NCBI RefSeq assembly: GCF_000740055.1
Contig: NZ_BBJM01000017.1
Coordinates: 1-44,385 of the forward strand
Length of the DNA: 44,385 bases
Origin: Secundilactobacillus oryzae JCM 18671
GTDB lineage: Bacteria; Bacillota; Bacilli; Lactobacillales; Lactobacillaceae
Direction of reading: 5' to 3'
Part shown: piece by piece, positions 15,577 to 23,224 of the stretch
Layout: each line of letters starts with the position of its first letter
Position numbering within the stretch: position 1 is the stretch's first letter
Position numbers and translations under genes: made by a program
Notes under the pieces: generated by a model
Database searches by the model: none
The model's input: the letters and a program-made list of their open reading frames with translations, nothing else
What the model was told of the DNA's origin: nothing

Positions 15577-16578
15577 TTACTTTGTTGATTGTCGTTTCAT
15601 CAAGCCGTATGGCAATACCACATTGTTGTCTTCTACGTCTTCATTTTCCATAAGTTTGGTGAGCAAACGCATTGCCACCGCACCAATATCATAGAGTGGT
15701 TGTGTGATAGACGATAATTTTGGTCGCACAAGTTCGGTTAACTTGGTATCGTTACTTGTGACAATTTCAAATTGGCCTGGTACGTCAATACCAGCATCCG
15801 TTAACCCGTTTAAAACACCAGAAGCTAACTCATCATCTCCAACAAAGGCTGCATCGGCTCCAGCAGCTGTTAACGCTGGTTCAAGCGCTTGCCCTGCTTG
15901 ATATGAGTAGTCAGTTTCGAAGACAAATCGTTCATCGTAATCGATACCTGCAGCCGCAAGTGCCTGCTTGTATCCCTTAAGACGATAGTCGCTGTTAATT
16001 GCCTGGTCCATTGGTCCCGAAACAAACGCAACTTTCTTACTGCCATGATCAATTAAGTTCTTAACAGCTTCTTGAACAGCAGCTACGTAATCGATATTAA
16101 CGCTTGGGGTTTCACCAGTTTCATCAACAGAACCCGCCAAGACAACTGGTGCCTTTGAACGTTCGAATTCTTTACGCAAGTCATCCGTAATTTCATTACC
16201 CATGAAAATAATGCCATCGACTTGCTTGGCCATTAAGGTATTTAAAACTTGAACTTCTTTACGGCCGTTTTCATCTGAATTAGCCAAAATAATGTTGTAC
16301 TTGTACATCATCGCGATATCATCGATTCCTCGTGCTAATGACGAGAAATAAATATTTGTCACGTCAGGGATAATAACCCCCACCGTTGTCGTTTTTTTAC
16401 TTGCTAGACCTCGTGCAACAGCATTGGGCCGATAATCTAGTCGATCAATGACTTCCAAAACCTTTTTCCGTGTGGCTGGTTTTACGTTTGGATTCCCATT
16501 GACTACACGAGAAACTGTTGCCATTGATACAGCAGCTTCTCGGGCCACGTCATAAATAGTTACAGTTTGTTTGTCCAT
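15577..16578 (-). CDS. ccpA: Catabolite control protein A (LacI family)
   Basis: A 333-residue LacI/GalR regulator. The helix-turn-helix is at residues 7-26 (IYDVAREAAVSMATVSRVVN), followed by the hinge helix (YRPNAVARGLASKK) and a periplasmic-binding-like core. It binds cre sites with HPr-Ser-P to mediate carbon catabolite control. Family-typical segments include GVIIPDVTNIYFSSLARGID and FVGDDELASG. ATG at 16578 follows AAAGGG. It is divergent from pepQ with a perfect cre between them, and a partial cre lies in its own leader, suggesting autoregulation. It has its own terminator. Confidence 0.97.
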   Translation of the reverse strand: MDKQTVTIYDVAREAAVSMATVSRVVNGNPNVKPATRKKVLEVIDRLDYRPNAVARGLASKKTTTVGVIIPDVTNIYFSSLARGIDDIAMMYKYNIILANSDENGRKEVQVLNTLMAKQVDGIIFMGNEITDDLRKEFERSKAPVVLAGSVDETGETPSVNIDYVAAVQEAVKNLIDHGSKKVAFVSGPMDQAINSDYRLKGYKQALAAAGIDYDERFVFETDYSYQAGQALEPALTAAGADAAFVGDDELASGVLNGLTDAGIDVPGQFEIVTSNDTKLTELVRPKLSSITQPLYDIGAVAMRLLTKLMENEDVEDNNVVLPYGLMKRQSTK

Positions 16579-16602
16579 CGTGATAGCCCTTTCTTAACTT
16601 AT

Positions 16603-16616
16603 ATCATACGTTTTCA
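16603..16616 (-). promoter_or_regulatory. Partial cre-like site in the ccpA leader
   Basis: TGAAAACGTATGAT on the minus strand matches the cre consensus TGWAANCGNTNWCA at 11 of 14 positions, with the right half degenerate. It lies between the ccpA promoter and start. Confidence 0.35.
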
Positions 16617-16639
16617 TTAATTTTTTCATCAACCAGAAT

Positions 16640-16668
16640 AATATAGCAAACTATGAAAGTAAATGCAA
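16640..16668 (-). promoter_or_regulatory. Promoter of ccpA
   Basis: TTGCAT (16663-16668), 17 bp, TGC-TATATT (16640-16645), an extended -10. The cre at 16671-16684 ends two bases upstream of the -35. Confidence 0.7.
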
Positions 16669-16670
16669 AT

Positions 16671-16684
16671 TGAAAACGCTTTCA
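16671..16684. promoter_or_regulatory. cre site (CcpA operator) between ccpA and pepQ
   Basis: TGAAAACGCTTTCA fits the consensus TGWAANCGNTNWCA at every position. It abuts the ccpA -35 on one side and is about 60 bp upstream of the pepQ -10. CcpA control of the ccpA-pepQ region is known in several lactobacilli, and the layout here agrees. Confidence 0.9.
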
Positions 16685-16738
16685 TGAGAATAATAACCCT
16701 TTCGTTGTAAATTTTCAAGCAAACCGACATATCTCACG

Positions 16739-16747
16739 TGCTATAAT
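16739..16747 (+). promoter_or_regulatory. Promoter of pepQ
   Basis: TGC-TATAAT, a perfect extended -10, lies about 27 bp before the pepQ ATG. The -35 region is poor. Confidence 0.6.
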
Positions 16748-16773
16748 GTAAACAATTCTATAGAGGTGATTAG

Positions 16774-17871
16774 ATGTCAAAGTTAGAACAGATTCAAACG
16801 TGGGCCGATAGCCAAAAGGCCGACCTCGTTTATGTCAGCGATCCAAAAACGATTCAATATTTAACTGGATTCTACAGTGATCCAATTGAACGGGTTTTAG
16901 CCCTGCTTGTGTTCCCAGACCAAGATCCATTTATGTTTGCCCCCGCTCTTGAAGTGGAAGCAATCAAGGATACCGGATTCAAGTACCCTGTTTACGGTTA
17001 CTTAGATCACGAAAATCCATGGGAAAAAATTGGTGCTCAAGTTAATAAGCGTAACGCCAACGTTAAATCAATTGCATTAGAAAAAACGCAATTATCCGTT
17101 GAGCGACTTGAAGCATTGAAAACGACATTTACGAGTGCAACATTTGATCTCAACATTTCGCCATTCTTCGAAAAAATGCGTTTAATTAAGACCCCAGACG
17201 AAATTGAAAAATTGAATATCGCTGGTAAGTGGGCCGATTTTGCCTTTGAGCAAGGTTTTGTCGCAGTTAAAGCTGGTCGTAGTGAACAACAGGTGGCCGC
17301 AGACCTTGAATATGCCTTAAAACAAAAAGGAATTATGGAAATGAGTTTCGATACGTTGGTTCAAGCTGGTGCACACGCAGCCGAACCACATGGTGCTACT
17401 AATGGTACAAAATTTGAAAACAACGAACTCATTTTGTTTGATCTTGGGACGGTTTGGGAAGGTTATATTAGTGATGCTTCTCGAACTGTCGCTTTGGGTA
17501 AACCAACCGAGAAACAACTCGATATTTATAATGTCTGTCTAGAAGCACAGTTAACCGCCCAAGACTACGCTAAACCAGGTATTACAGCTGCTTCTCTTGA
17601 TAAGGTTGCTCGTGATGTCATCACCAAGGCAGGCTACGGCGAATACTTCATTCACCGTTTAGGCCATGGAATGGGAATGAGTGAACACGAATACCCTTCA
17701 ATTATGGAAGGAAACGATTTACTTCTTGAACCAGGCATGTGCTTCTCGATTGAACCTGGGATTTACATTCCAGGTGTCGCTGGAGTTCGAATTGAAGATT
17801 GTGTTCATATTACAGAAACTGGTAATGAACCCTTTACGCATACATCAAAAGATCTTACTTATGTAGGATAA
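16774..17871 (+). CDS. pepQ: Xaa-Pro dipeptidase (prolidase)
   Basis: A 365-residue M24B metallopeptidase. The N-terminal creatinase-like domain (1-130) is followed by the pita-bread catalytic domain with all five metal ligands: D223 (FDLGT), D234 (SDASRT), H298 (RLGHGMG), E327 (SIEPGI) and E341 (RIEDC). It cleaves Xaa-Pro dipeptides in the cytoplasm, the last step of proline-rich peptide (for example casein) use. ATG at 16774 follows TAGAGGTGAT. It is divergent from ccpA across a perfect cre and is monocistronic. Confidence 0.96.
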   Translation: MSKLEQIQTWADSQKADLVYVSDPKTIQYLTGFYSDPIERVLALLVFPDQDPFMFAPALEVEAIKDTGFKYPVYGYLDHENPWEKIGAQVNKRNANVKSIALEKTQLSVERLEALKTTFTSATFDLNISPFFEKMRLIKTPDEIEKLNIAGKWADFAFEQGFVAVKAGRSEQQVAADLEYALKQKGIMEMSFDTLVQAGAHAAEPHGATNGTKFENNELILFDLGTVWEGYISDASRTVALGKPTEKQLDIYNVCLEAQLTAQDYAKPGITAASLDKVARDVITKAGYGEYFIHRLGHGMGMSEHEYPSIMEGNDLLLEPGMCFSIEPGIYIPGVAGVRIEDCVHITETGNEPFTHTSKDLTYVG

Positions 17872-17872
17872 A

Positions 17873-17907
17873 TAAAAAATCAGCCCTCAATGATGGGCTG
17901 ATTTTTT
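17873..17907. terminator. Two-way terminator between pepQ and ytxH-like gene
   Basis: Arms AAAAATCAGCCC and GGGCTGATTTTTT with a short loop, and U-runs in both directions. It overlaps the space between the two convergent stops. Confidence 0.92.
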
Positions 17908-17909
17908 GA

Positions 17910-18272
17910 TTACTTATCTGAATCTGGTGTAAAGGTTACCGTTGAATTTTCATAATCCGAGTCTTCTGGGGTTTCATTTTGAACGAGATCATCACTGCTC
18001 AAAATAATATCATCATCCTCACTGGCATTTTCGTAGCCATCGAAATCTGTATCATCCTGAAGCTTATGGTCATTCCAAGCGTCCTTCAAATCGTCCAATA
18101 AATCATTCGCATAAAATGCATAATCCACTGCACGGTCTTTAGCTGCGTCTACCTTGTCCAAAACAACTTCGCGAACTTCACGTTGTTCATCTTCATCCAA
18201 TGAACGATACTTAGCGTAAGCAACACCTGCGCCTGCTGCAAGTAGTCCGAATACAAGTCCTTTTTTTCCCAT
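17910..18272 (-). CDS. YtxH domain-containing protein
   Basis: A 120-residue small protein with an N-terminal hydrophobic Gly/Ala stretch (GLVFGLLAAGAGVAYAKY), a charged helical region rich in Asp/Glu/Arg and an acidic tail of repeated Asp and Ser. The N-terminal membrane anchor plus helix matches YtxH-type general stress proteins. Function unknown. It directly follows the DUF948 gene, its usual partner in Firmicutes, by 14 bp. Confidence 0.75.
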   Translation of the reverse strand: MGKKGLVFGLLAAGAGVAYAKYRSLDEDEQREVREVVLDKVDAAKDRAVDYAFYANDLLDDLKDAWNDHKLQDDTDFDGYENASEDDDIILSSDDLVQNETPEDSDYENSTVTFTPDSDK

Positions 18273-18286
18273 TTAGCTCATTCCAA

Positions 18287-18697
18287 TCATTTATTTGATT
18301 TGTCGTGCCGATTTAAATAGATTCCCATTGCAGTTGCAACGATTTTTGTTAATGCCGAATTCCCTTTATGATGCTTTCGTGAACTTGTCACGCGACTCGT
18401 TAGATTTCTAGTTGCCTCGTTCAAGTCCGAAACACTCTGGCCAAGATCACCGGCTGCCTGGAATACTGGGTCAATTTTGGCAGACTTTTTGTTAACGTCA
18501 GTCAAAAGTTGATCTGCGTTGGCCATAAGATTTTCAGCCTGTCGTGAAAGCACATCCGCATCATCAGTCAATGTCTTAACACTGCGATTAACCTCACCCA
18601 ACGTTTTCGTCATCTTCATTAAGAAAATCCCGATAAATATAACCAAAATCAAAAATGCACTTGCTGCGATTAAGCCAGCAATTTGTCCACCCGTCAT
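18287..18697 (-). CDS. DUF948 membrane-anchored protein
   Basis: A 136-residue protein with one N-terminal transmembrane helix (LIAASAFLILVIFIGIFLM), followed by a long predicted coiled coil (residues 30-105, with leucine/valine heptads, e.g. VNRSVKTLTDDADVLSRQAE) and a basic C-terminus. This is the DUF948 layout; the role is unknown, though the family is often linked with stress genes. A strong AAAGGAGG precedes ATG 18697. It is the first gene of a pair with the YtxH-like gene and is divergent from mscS. Confidence 0.85.
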   Translation of the reverse strand: MTGGQIAGLIAASAFLILVIFIGIFLMKMTKTLGEVNRSVKTLTDDADVLSRQAENLMANADQLLTDVNKKSAKIDPVFQAAGDLGQSVSDLNEATRNLTSRVTSSRKHHKGNSALTKIVATAMGIYLNRHDKSNK

Positions 18698-18733
18698 TAT
18701 GACGCCTCCTTTGGTAACTCTTAGTCTATCATT

Positions 18734-18762
18734 AGCATAGCATTTACCTCTAGGCTTCGCAA
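18734..18762 (-). promoter_or_regulatory. Promoter of the DUF948-ytxH pair
   Basis: TTGCGA (18757-18762), 17 bp, TGC-TATGCT (18734-18739), an extended -10 about 37 bp before the DUF948 start. Confidence 0.55.
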
Positions 18763-18798
18763 TAAAAACGAGGTTGCATTTCCAAGTGACTAAAATTT

Positions 18799-18807
18799 TG
18801 CTACACT
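18799..18807 (+). promoter_or_regulatory. Promoter of mscS
   Basis: TGC-TACACT, an extended -10 about 33 bp before the mscS start. The -35 is unclear. Confidence 0.5.
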
Positions 18808-18840
18808 AGTTTTAATATTCTATAGATTGGAAGTTAAACC

Positions 18841-19704
18841 ATGTATCCCAAAATTATCTTTGCGTCATTTTCTACCTTTTGGTCGCATTTCATCAATCGT
18901 TATGATTGGGATAAAATATTCGACTTAATTACCGGTCGCTTGTTTCAATTTTTGCTCCTCAGTCTCCTATTTCTCGTCATTCGTTGGATTGGTCGGCTTA
19001 TCATTCGCAAAAGCTTTAAAAAATACCAAAGTTCACGTCTTTTAAACGCTAACTCCAATCGAATCGATACGATTAATTCGCTGGTACTCAACAGCTTCTC
19101 CTACATTATCCTTTTCTTTTGGCTATATGCACTGCTAACCATGATGGGCGTCCCAGTGGGAACGCTCATTGCCGGTGCCGGAATTTTCAGTTTGGCATTA
19201 GGACTTGGTGCGCAAGGATTCGTCTCAGATATTGTGACTGGATTCTTCATTATCCTGGAACAACAACTAGACGTTGGTGATGCCGTGAAGTTAGATGGTA
19301 TTGAAGGAACGGTAACTGCCATCGGTTTGCGTACTACCCAAGTCACCAGTTACGATGGCACCCTTAATTTCATTCCAAATCGCAATATCCAGATTGTCAG
19401 CAACCTATCCCGAAATGAAATGCGAGCATTAATTGAAATCAATATTTACCCAAATGCCCCACTTGAGAAAATTCACAGCATCATTGCTGAAGTTAACGAT
19501 CAATTAACACCTAAGTATCCTCAAATTACAAAAGGGCCAACGTATCTCGGTACTGCCACAACTACAGCTGGTCATCTTTCTATTCAGGTCAGCGCCTACA
19601 CGACTCCTGGTGACCAATTGCTTGTCCAGCGAGCATTCTTATCCGCCTACCTTCGAGCAATTCGTGAAGCAGGCATTGATTTACCAACCAGTTATATTAA
19701 CTAA
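18841..19704 (+). CDS. Small-conductance mechanosensitive channel, MscS family
   Basis: A 287-residue protein with three membrane helices (about 36-56, 84-104 and 108-135) and a C-terminal cytoplasmic vestibule. The pore helix shows the Gly/Ala pattern GTLIAGAGIFSLALGLGAQG, followed by FVSDIVTGFFIILE and VGDAV, diagnostic of MscS (YkuT-like). It releases solutes on hypo-osmotic shock. ATG at 18841 follows GGAAG. It is a single plus-strand gene whose stop lies inside a perfect 43-bp palindrome. Confidence 0.93.
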   Translation: MYPKIIFASFSTFWSHFINRYDWDKIFDLITGRLFQFLLLSLLFLVIRWIGRLIIRKSFKKYQSSRLLNANSNRIDTINSLVLNSFSYIILFFWLYALLTMMGVPVGTLIAGAGIFSLALGLGAQGFVSDIVTGFFIILEQQLDVGDAVKLDGIEGTVTAIGLRTTQVTSYDGTLNFIPNRNIQIVSNLSRNEMRALIEINIYPNAPLEKIHSIIAEVNDQLTPKYPQITKGPTYLGTATTTAGHLSIQVSAYTTPGDQLLVQRAFLSAYLRAIREAGIDLPTSYIN

Positions 19705-19745
19705 TAAAAGCGTATTTGAGAAAATTTCTCAAATACGCTTTTATT
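19703..19745. terminator. Perfect 43-bp palindrome, two-way terminator for mscS and cbpB
   Basis: Two perfectly complementary 21-base arms flank a single central base (19724). The sequence starts AATAAAAGCGTATTTGAG, and the mirrored arm ends at 19745. The A-rich left arm gives a U-tract on each strand. It overlaps both stop codons, mscS TAA 19702-19704 and cbpB TAA 19741-19743. Confidence 0.92.
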
Positions 19746-20205
19746 TGGTCTGTACATCAAAATATTCATCTAAATTATGAGCCAGGAAGTTAACCCGTTT
19801 CAAAATCTCGCGGCGAGTGATAATGCCAGTGAACGTACCCATTTGGTCAACAACTGGCAGAAACGGTTCATCCACTAGTCGGTTAAGAATCTGTTCTAAA
19901 TCATCAGGATGGTCAATAACCGCAACATCTTTTTCCATCACATCCCCAACTTGAATATCGCGAAGTCGGTCAGGATTTATTTTTACACTCTCCATCATTT
20001 GAGCCGTTATCAAGGCTAATGAAACAAATCCGCGAAACTGACCTCGATTATTGAGAACTGGAATTTTAGAGTAACCCGTTTGGGAAAGCACCAATAAAGC
20101 ATGATAGCAATCATTGGTCTCAGTGACGTTGGCGACAACATCTGCCGGAATTAAATACCCATCACCTGACATCCGTAATAGTTCCTCTATGGCGCGGTCT
20201 AACAT
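19741..20205 (-). CDS. cbpB: Cyclic-di-AMP-binding CBS protein CbpB
   Basis: A 154-residue stand-alone pair of CBS domains (about residues 10-60 and 85-140), with the first ending in YSKIPVLNNRGQFRGFVS and the second in FLPVVDQMGTFTGIITRRE. This is the CbpB/DarB (YkuL) layout. In Bacillus, DarB senses cyclic-di-AMP and acts on the (p)ppGpp synthetase Rel and pyruvate carboxylase; the same is plausible here but not shown. ATG at 20205 follows AGAGGTGGG. It is the last gene of murI-xtp-yfcE-cbpB. Confidence 0.85.
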   Translation of the reverse strand: MLDRAIEELLRMSGDGYLIPADVVANVTETNDCYHALLVLSQTGYSKIPVLNNRGQFRGFVSLALITAQMMESVKINPDRLRDIQVGDVMEKDVAVIDHPDDLEQILNRLVDEPFLPVVDQMGTFTGIITRREILKRVNFLAHNLDEYFDVQTK

Positions 20206-20219
20206 TTTCCCACCTCTTT

Positions 20220-20735
20220 CTAGCGTTTAATGACAGTACTCAAACTTGAAATAAGCTGACTGTTTCGATCAAAATAATCAACCTCATACATCGTCTTGGT
20301 TGCGGTAACAATTGCAAAGGTACCACCAATGCTAGCATACTCACCACGTGGCAGTGAAATACTACCCGGGTTAACAAATAAGCAATCATCTTGCCATTCA
20401 ACGCCCAACTTATGGGTATGACCAAAGAAAACCATATTGGCACGTAACTCTTTGGCTCTTAGTGCTAACCGTGTCAAATCCATATTGACGCCGTAATGAT
20501 CGCCATGCGTCATATAAATGTTTTGATCTTCAATGGTCTCCAAAACTTCTTCTGGGAATCCATCGTTGAAGTCATTGTTTCCCCGAACAAAATAGGTATC
20601 TTCAAAAAATGGATCCGTTACCTGTCCCTCCGAGTCACCACAGTGAAAAATGGCATCTACGTCAGGATTCTTTGCTTTTACCTCATTTAAAATGGCTTGA
20701 TCGCCATGATTGTCGCTAATCACTAAAATTCTCAT
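20220..20735 (-). CDS. yfcE: YfcE-type metallophosphodiesterase
   Basis: A 171-residue calcineurin-like phosphodiesterase (MJ0936/YfcE family; YsnB in Bacillus), with motifs SDNHGD, HCGDSEG, RGNND, MTHGDHYG and FGHTHK in order and complete. The natural substrate is unknown. I place the start at ATG 20735, after GGTGGG, overlapping the end of the xtp gene by 20 bp; a longer reading adds residues inside xtp. Co-transcribed with murI, xtp and cbpB. Confidence 0.92.
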   Translation of the reverse strand: MRILVISDNHGDQAILNEVKAKNPDVDAIFHCGDSEGQVTDPFFEDTYFVRGNNDFNDGFPEEVLETIEDQNIYMTHGDHYGVNMDLTRLALRAKELRANMVFFGHTHKLGVEWQDDCLFVNPGSISLPRGEYASIGGTFAIVTATKTMYEVDYFDRNSQLISSLSTVIKR

Positions 20736-21336
20736 TATTCGCCCACCACTCATCAAATTTAGTCATCATCTGCTTCGTTGCCCGACCACGGTGGCTAATG
20801 GCGTTTTTTTCAGTCGCACTTAATTCAGCCATCGTTCGATTTAATTCCGGTACATAAAATAGCGGATCATACCCGAACCCGTTCTCTCCACGACCAGCCG
20901 TTAGAATTTTACCACGAACCTCGCCCTCACTCACCAATTGATGGCCATTCGGACTCACTAGTACTAGCGTGGTATGAAATTTGGCGGTACGCTCTTCATC
21001 TGGTACTTGAGCCAAGTTAGCTAACAATTTAGCATTATTGGCCACATCATCATGATCGCCAGCATACCTTGCTGAGTGAACACCAGGTTCTCCATTCAAT
21101 GCATCAACCATTAGACCTGAATCATCGGCTAGAACGGACAAATTAGTCAGCTTGGCAATGGTCTCCGCTTTTATTCGTGCATTTTCTAGAAACGTTTGAC
21201 CATTTTCCTCGATTTCTGGAAGATTGCCAAAATCAGCTAAGGTCAGTAACTTGATCCCCTTTGGCTTTAGAATAGTCCGAAATTCGGCCGCCTTGCCAGC
21301 ATTTTTAGTGGCAATAACGAGTTTGTCTTTAGTCAT
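20716..21336 (-). CDS. rdgB: XTP/dITP diphosphatase (non-canonical purine NTP pyrophosphatase)
   Basis: A 206-residue HAM1/RdgB-family enzyme: ATKNAGKAAEF near the N-terminus (residues 9-19), EENGQTFLENARIKA near 43, LADDSGL near 69, ARYAG near 90, GFGYDPLF near 153 and SHRGRA near 181. It hydrolyses XTP, ITP and dITP to monophosphates, preventing mutagenic incorporation. ATG 21336 follows ATGAGGA. It sits 11 bp after murI, a conserved pair in lactobacilli. Confidence 0.95.
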   Translation of the reverse strand: MTKDKLVIATKNAGKAAEFRTILKPKGIKLLTLADFGNLPEIEENGQTFLENARIKAETIAKLTNLSVLADDSGLMVDALNGEPGVHSARYAGDHDDVANNAKLLANLAQVPDEERTAKFHTTLVLVSPNGHQLVSEGEVRGKILTAGRGENGFGYDPLFYVPELNRTMAELSATEKNAISHRGRATKQMMTKFDEWWANNENFSD

Positions 21337-21347
21337 GCTTCAATTCC

Positions 21348-22163
21348 TCATTTCGTTTCGAGATCCGTGATTGGGACATGAATCGCTTGAATATCGTTTT
21401 GCGGTAACCAATCATTGGCAATTGCTTCAAATCGCTTTGAATCGCCACTCGTAAAGTATTGATCAGCTAATTCTTTTTTAGACGTAGCATTCGTCAATTC
21501 GAAGTAATCCAACATAGTCGTAACCATATTAGCGGTTTCTACAGCAGGATCTACCAGTGTCACATCAGGCCCGACTGCTTCTTGAATGAATGGCTTGAGG
21601 AGTGGAAAATGCGTGCACCCTAAGATTAAGGTGTCGATTCCTGTACCGTCAAAATCTTTCAATGACGCTTTAACGATTTCTCTGGCTTTCTCGGTCGTGT
21701 ACTCATTATCCTCAACTAACGTTACGAAGCTTTGACAGGCTACGCTGAATACTTCGTTACGCCCATCTTTAGCTAGAATCGACTTTTCGTAAGCCTGACT
21801 CTTAATGGTGCCATCCGTTGCAATCAAACCAATTTTGTGATTACGGGTTACTTTAGTCGCAGCCCGCGCACCTGGTGAGATAACGCCAATTACTGGAATT
21901 GGCAGCATGGCACGTAAGTCATCTAATGCCGCATACGTTGCTGTATTGCAAGCAATCACAAACATTTTAATGTCTTTATCCAATAAATATTGACCAATTT
22001 GCCCGGCAAATTGAGAAACTTCTGTCGCTGAGCGAGGGCCATACGGGAGTCGTCCCTGGTCACCAAAAAAATAGACCGTTTCGTAAGGTAGCTGCTTGAG
22101 CGTTTCCTTTACAACCGTTAACCCGCCGACTCCTGAGTCCATGTAACCAATAGCTTGTGCCAT
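21348..22163 (-). CDS. murI: Glutamate racemase
   Basis: A 271-residue cofactor-independent racemase with both catalytic cysteines in place: C72 (ACNTATY) and C182 (GCTHFPL). GYMDSGVGGLTV lies near the N-terminus and PYGPRS near 40-45. It supplies D-glutamate for peptidoglycan precursors. The chosen start is ATG 22163 after AGAGGGG; the longer frame adds 13 basic residues without support. It is the first gene of an operon with xtp, yfcE and cbpB. Its promoter is flanked by a perfect inverted repeat. Confidence 0.95.
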   Translation of the reverse strand: MAQAIGYMDSGVGGLTVVKETLKQLPYETVYFFGDQGRLPYGPRSATEVSQFAGQIGQYLLDKDIKMFVIACNTATYAALDDLRAMLPIPVIGVISPGARAATKVTRNHKIGLIATDGTIKSQAYEKSILAKDGRNEVFSVACQSFVTLVEDNEYTTEKAREIVKASLKDFDGTGIDTLILGCTHFPLLKPFIQEAVGPDVTLVDPAVETANMVTTMLDYFELTNATSKKELADQYFTSGDSKRFEAIANDWLPQNDIQAIHVPITDLETK

Positions 22164-22192
22164 TTTTGTACCCCTCTTTTTCCGATTTACTC

Positions 22193-22230
22193 TGAAACTC
22201 AATTATCGCTTTTTTCGAACTGAGTTTCAA
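22193..22230 (-). promoter_or_regulatory. murI operon promoter with inverted repeat
   Basis: TTGAAA (22225-22230), 17 bp, GATAAT (22202-22207). Identical 9-base arms TGAAACTCA (22193-22201) and TGAGTTTCA (22221-22229) form a dyad separated by 19 bases: one arm lies on the -35, the other just downstream of the -10. Confidence 0.7.
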
Positions 22231-22266
22231 GTGTTCAAAATTTCATAAATGACTTGATTTTAATGA

Positions 22267-22294
22267 TTCAGAAAGAGTACGCTATTTGTATTAT
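22267..22294 (+). promoter_or_regulatory. Possible promoter of yslB
   Basis: TTCAGA (22267-22272), 16 bp, TATTAT (22289-22294), 20 bp before the yslB start. Confidence 0.45.
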
Positions 22295-22313
22295 TAATAA
22301 AAAGGATGACATC

Positions 22314-22799
22314 ATGCAAAACTCAATTTATTCGCAATACTTAAGTAACGACCGACTTTCAGACTTATTCGGTTTAGCCCTTCTTCGCGACGTTGTGCTT
22401 CCCGATCTTATGGGTGATGACGTGAATAATATTTTATACTTCGAAGGAAAAAAGCTTGCTCGTCGATTCCCGTTAGCAAATCAAAGCGATGAGATAACCT
22501 TCTTCGAACAAGCTAAATTTGGCCACCTTGAGCAAGTTAAAACAACAACAAAACAAGTGGTTTGGCTGTTATCCGGAATCGAAGTGGAACCCCGCTTGAA
22601 GCAACCTGAATCATTCATGCTTGAAGCTGGTTTTTTAGCACAACAGGTCGAACAACAACTTGGCTTCATCGCTGAAGCCGAAGTCAAAAAGGAAAAGCAT
22701 GGCATCGAAATTACCGTTCACGTTGATCCAAAGGACTTACTAGAGGCTGAAGAAGTCGACCCACAAACGCTCACCATTATTAATCCATCAGAGAACTAA
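22314..22799 (+). CDS. yslB: YslB family protein (DUF2507)
   Basis: A 161-residue cytoplasmic protein. The DUF2507 pattern is visible: GLALLRDVVLPDLMGD near residues 19-34, ILYFEGKKLARRFP near 40, and SFMLEAGFLAQQVEQQLG near 103. The fold is related to heme/NO-binding-like domains, but the function is unestablished. ATG at 22314 follows AAAGGA by 7 nt; a longer reading from 22254 lacks a binding site. It is divergent from murI and convergent with trxA. Confidence 0.85.
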   Translation: MQNSIYSQYLSNDRLSDLFGLALLRDVVLPDLMGDDVNNILYFEGKKLARRFPLANQSDEITFFEQAKFGHLEQVKTTTKQVVWLLSGIEVEPRLKQPESFMLEAGFLAQQVEQQLGFIAEAEVKKEKHGIEITVHVDPKDLLEAEEVDPQTLTIINPSEN

Positions 22800-22834
22800 A
22801 AAAGATTTCAGCCCTTCGGCTGAAATCTTTTTTT
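22799..22834. terminator. Two-way terminator between yslB and trxA
   Basis: Perfect 13-base arms (AAAGATTTCAGCC and its mirror) around the loop CTTC, with U-runs on both strands. Confidence 0.94.
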
Positions 22835-22835
22835 C

Positions 22836-23150
22836 TTAAACGTATTGTGTCAAAACCTTTTCGAGTTGTTCCTTTGAATGGTAACCAACGATTGAATCAA
22901 CCACTTGGCCATCCTTCTTAACTAAAAGTGTTGGAATACTCATGATGCCAAACTTTTGTGCAGTTTCTGGGTTTGCATCAACGTCCATCTTATTGAATGT
23001 GACTTGATCACCCATTTCTTCGGAAAGCTTCTCCACTACTGGGGATTGCATACGACAAGGTCCACACCATGTTGCCCAAAAATCAGTCAACGTGACACCT
23101 TGAGCCGTATCATTTTCAAACGTCTTATCAGTCGTTTCTACTACGCTCAT
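22836..23150 (-). CDS. trxA: Thioredoxin
   Basis: A 104-residue thioredoxin with the redox-active WCGPC (C29, C32) and the cis-Pro loop MSIPTL near residue 73. Full length and canonical. It keeps cytoplasmic proteins reduced. I place the start at ATG 23150, 8 nt after AAGGAG; a GTG nine bases upstream is part of that site. It has its own promoter in the gap after mutS2, so it is a separate unit though neighbouring mutS2, a common pairing. Confidence 0.96.
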   Translation of the reverse strand: MSVVETTDKTFENDTAQGVTLTDFWATWCGPCRMQSPVVEKLSEEMGDQVTFNKMDVDANPETAQKFGIMSIPTLLVKKDGQVVDSIVGYHSKEQLEKVLTQYV

Positions 23151-23183
23151 TCTAGTCACTCCTTCTCTTAATTACATTAAGTA

Positions 23184-23211
23184 AGTATATCAAACTCTGA
23201 ACTTTTTACAA
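23184..23211 (-). promoter_or_regulatory. Promoter of trxA
   Basis: TTGTAA (23206-23211), 16 bp, TGA-TATACT (23184-23189), an extended -10. Confidence 0.7.
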
Positions 23212-23224
23212 ATCATCTGCTCAA

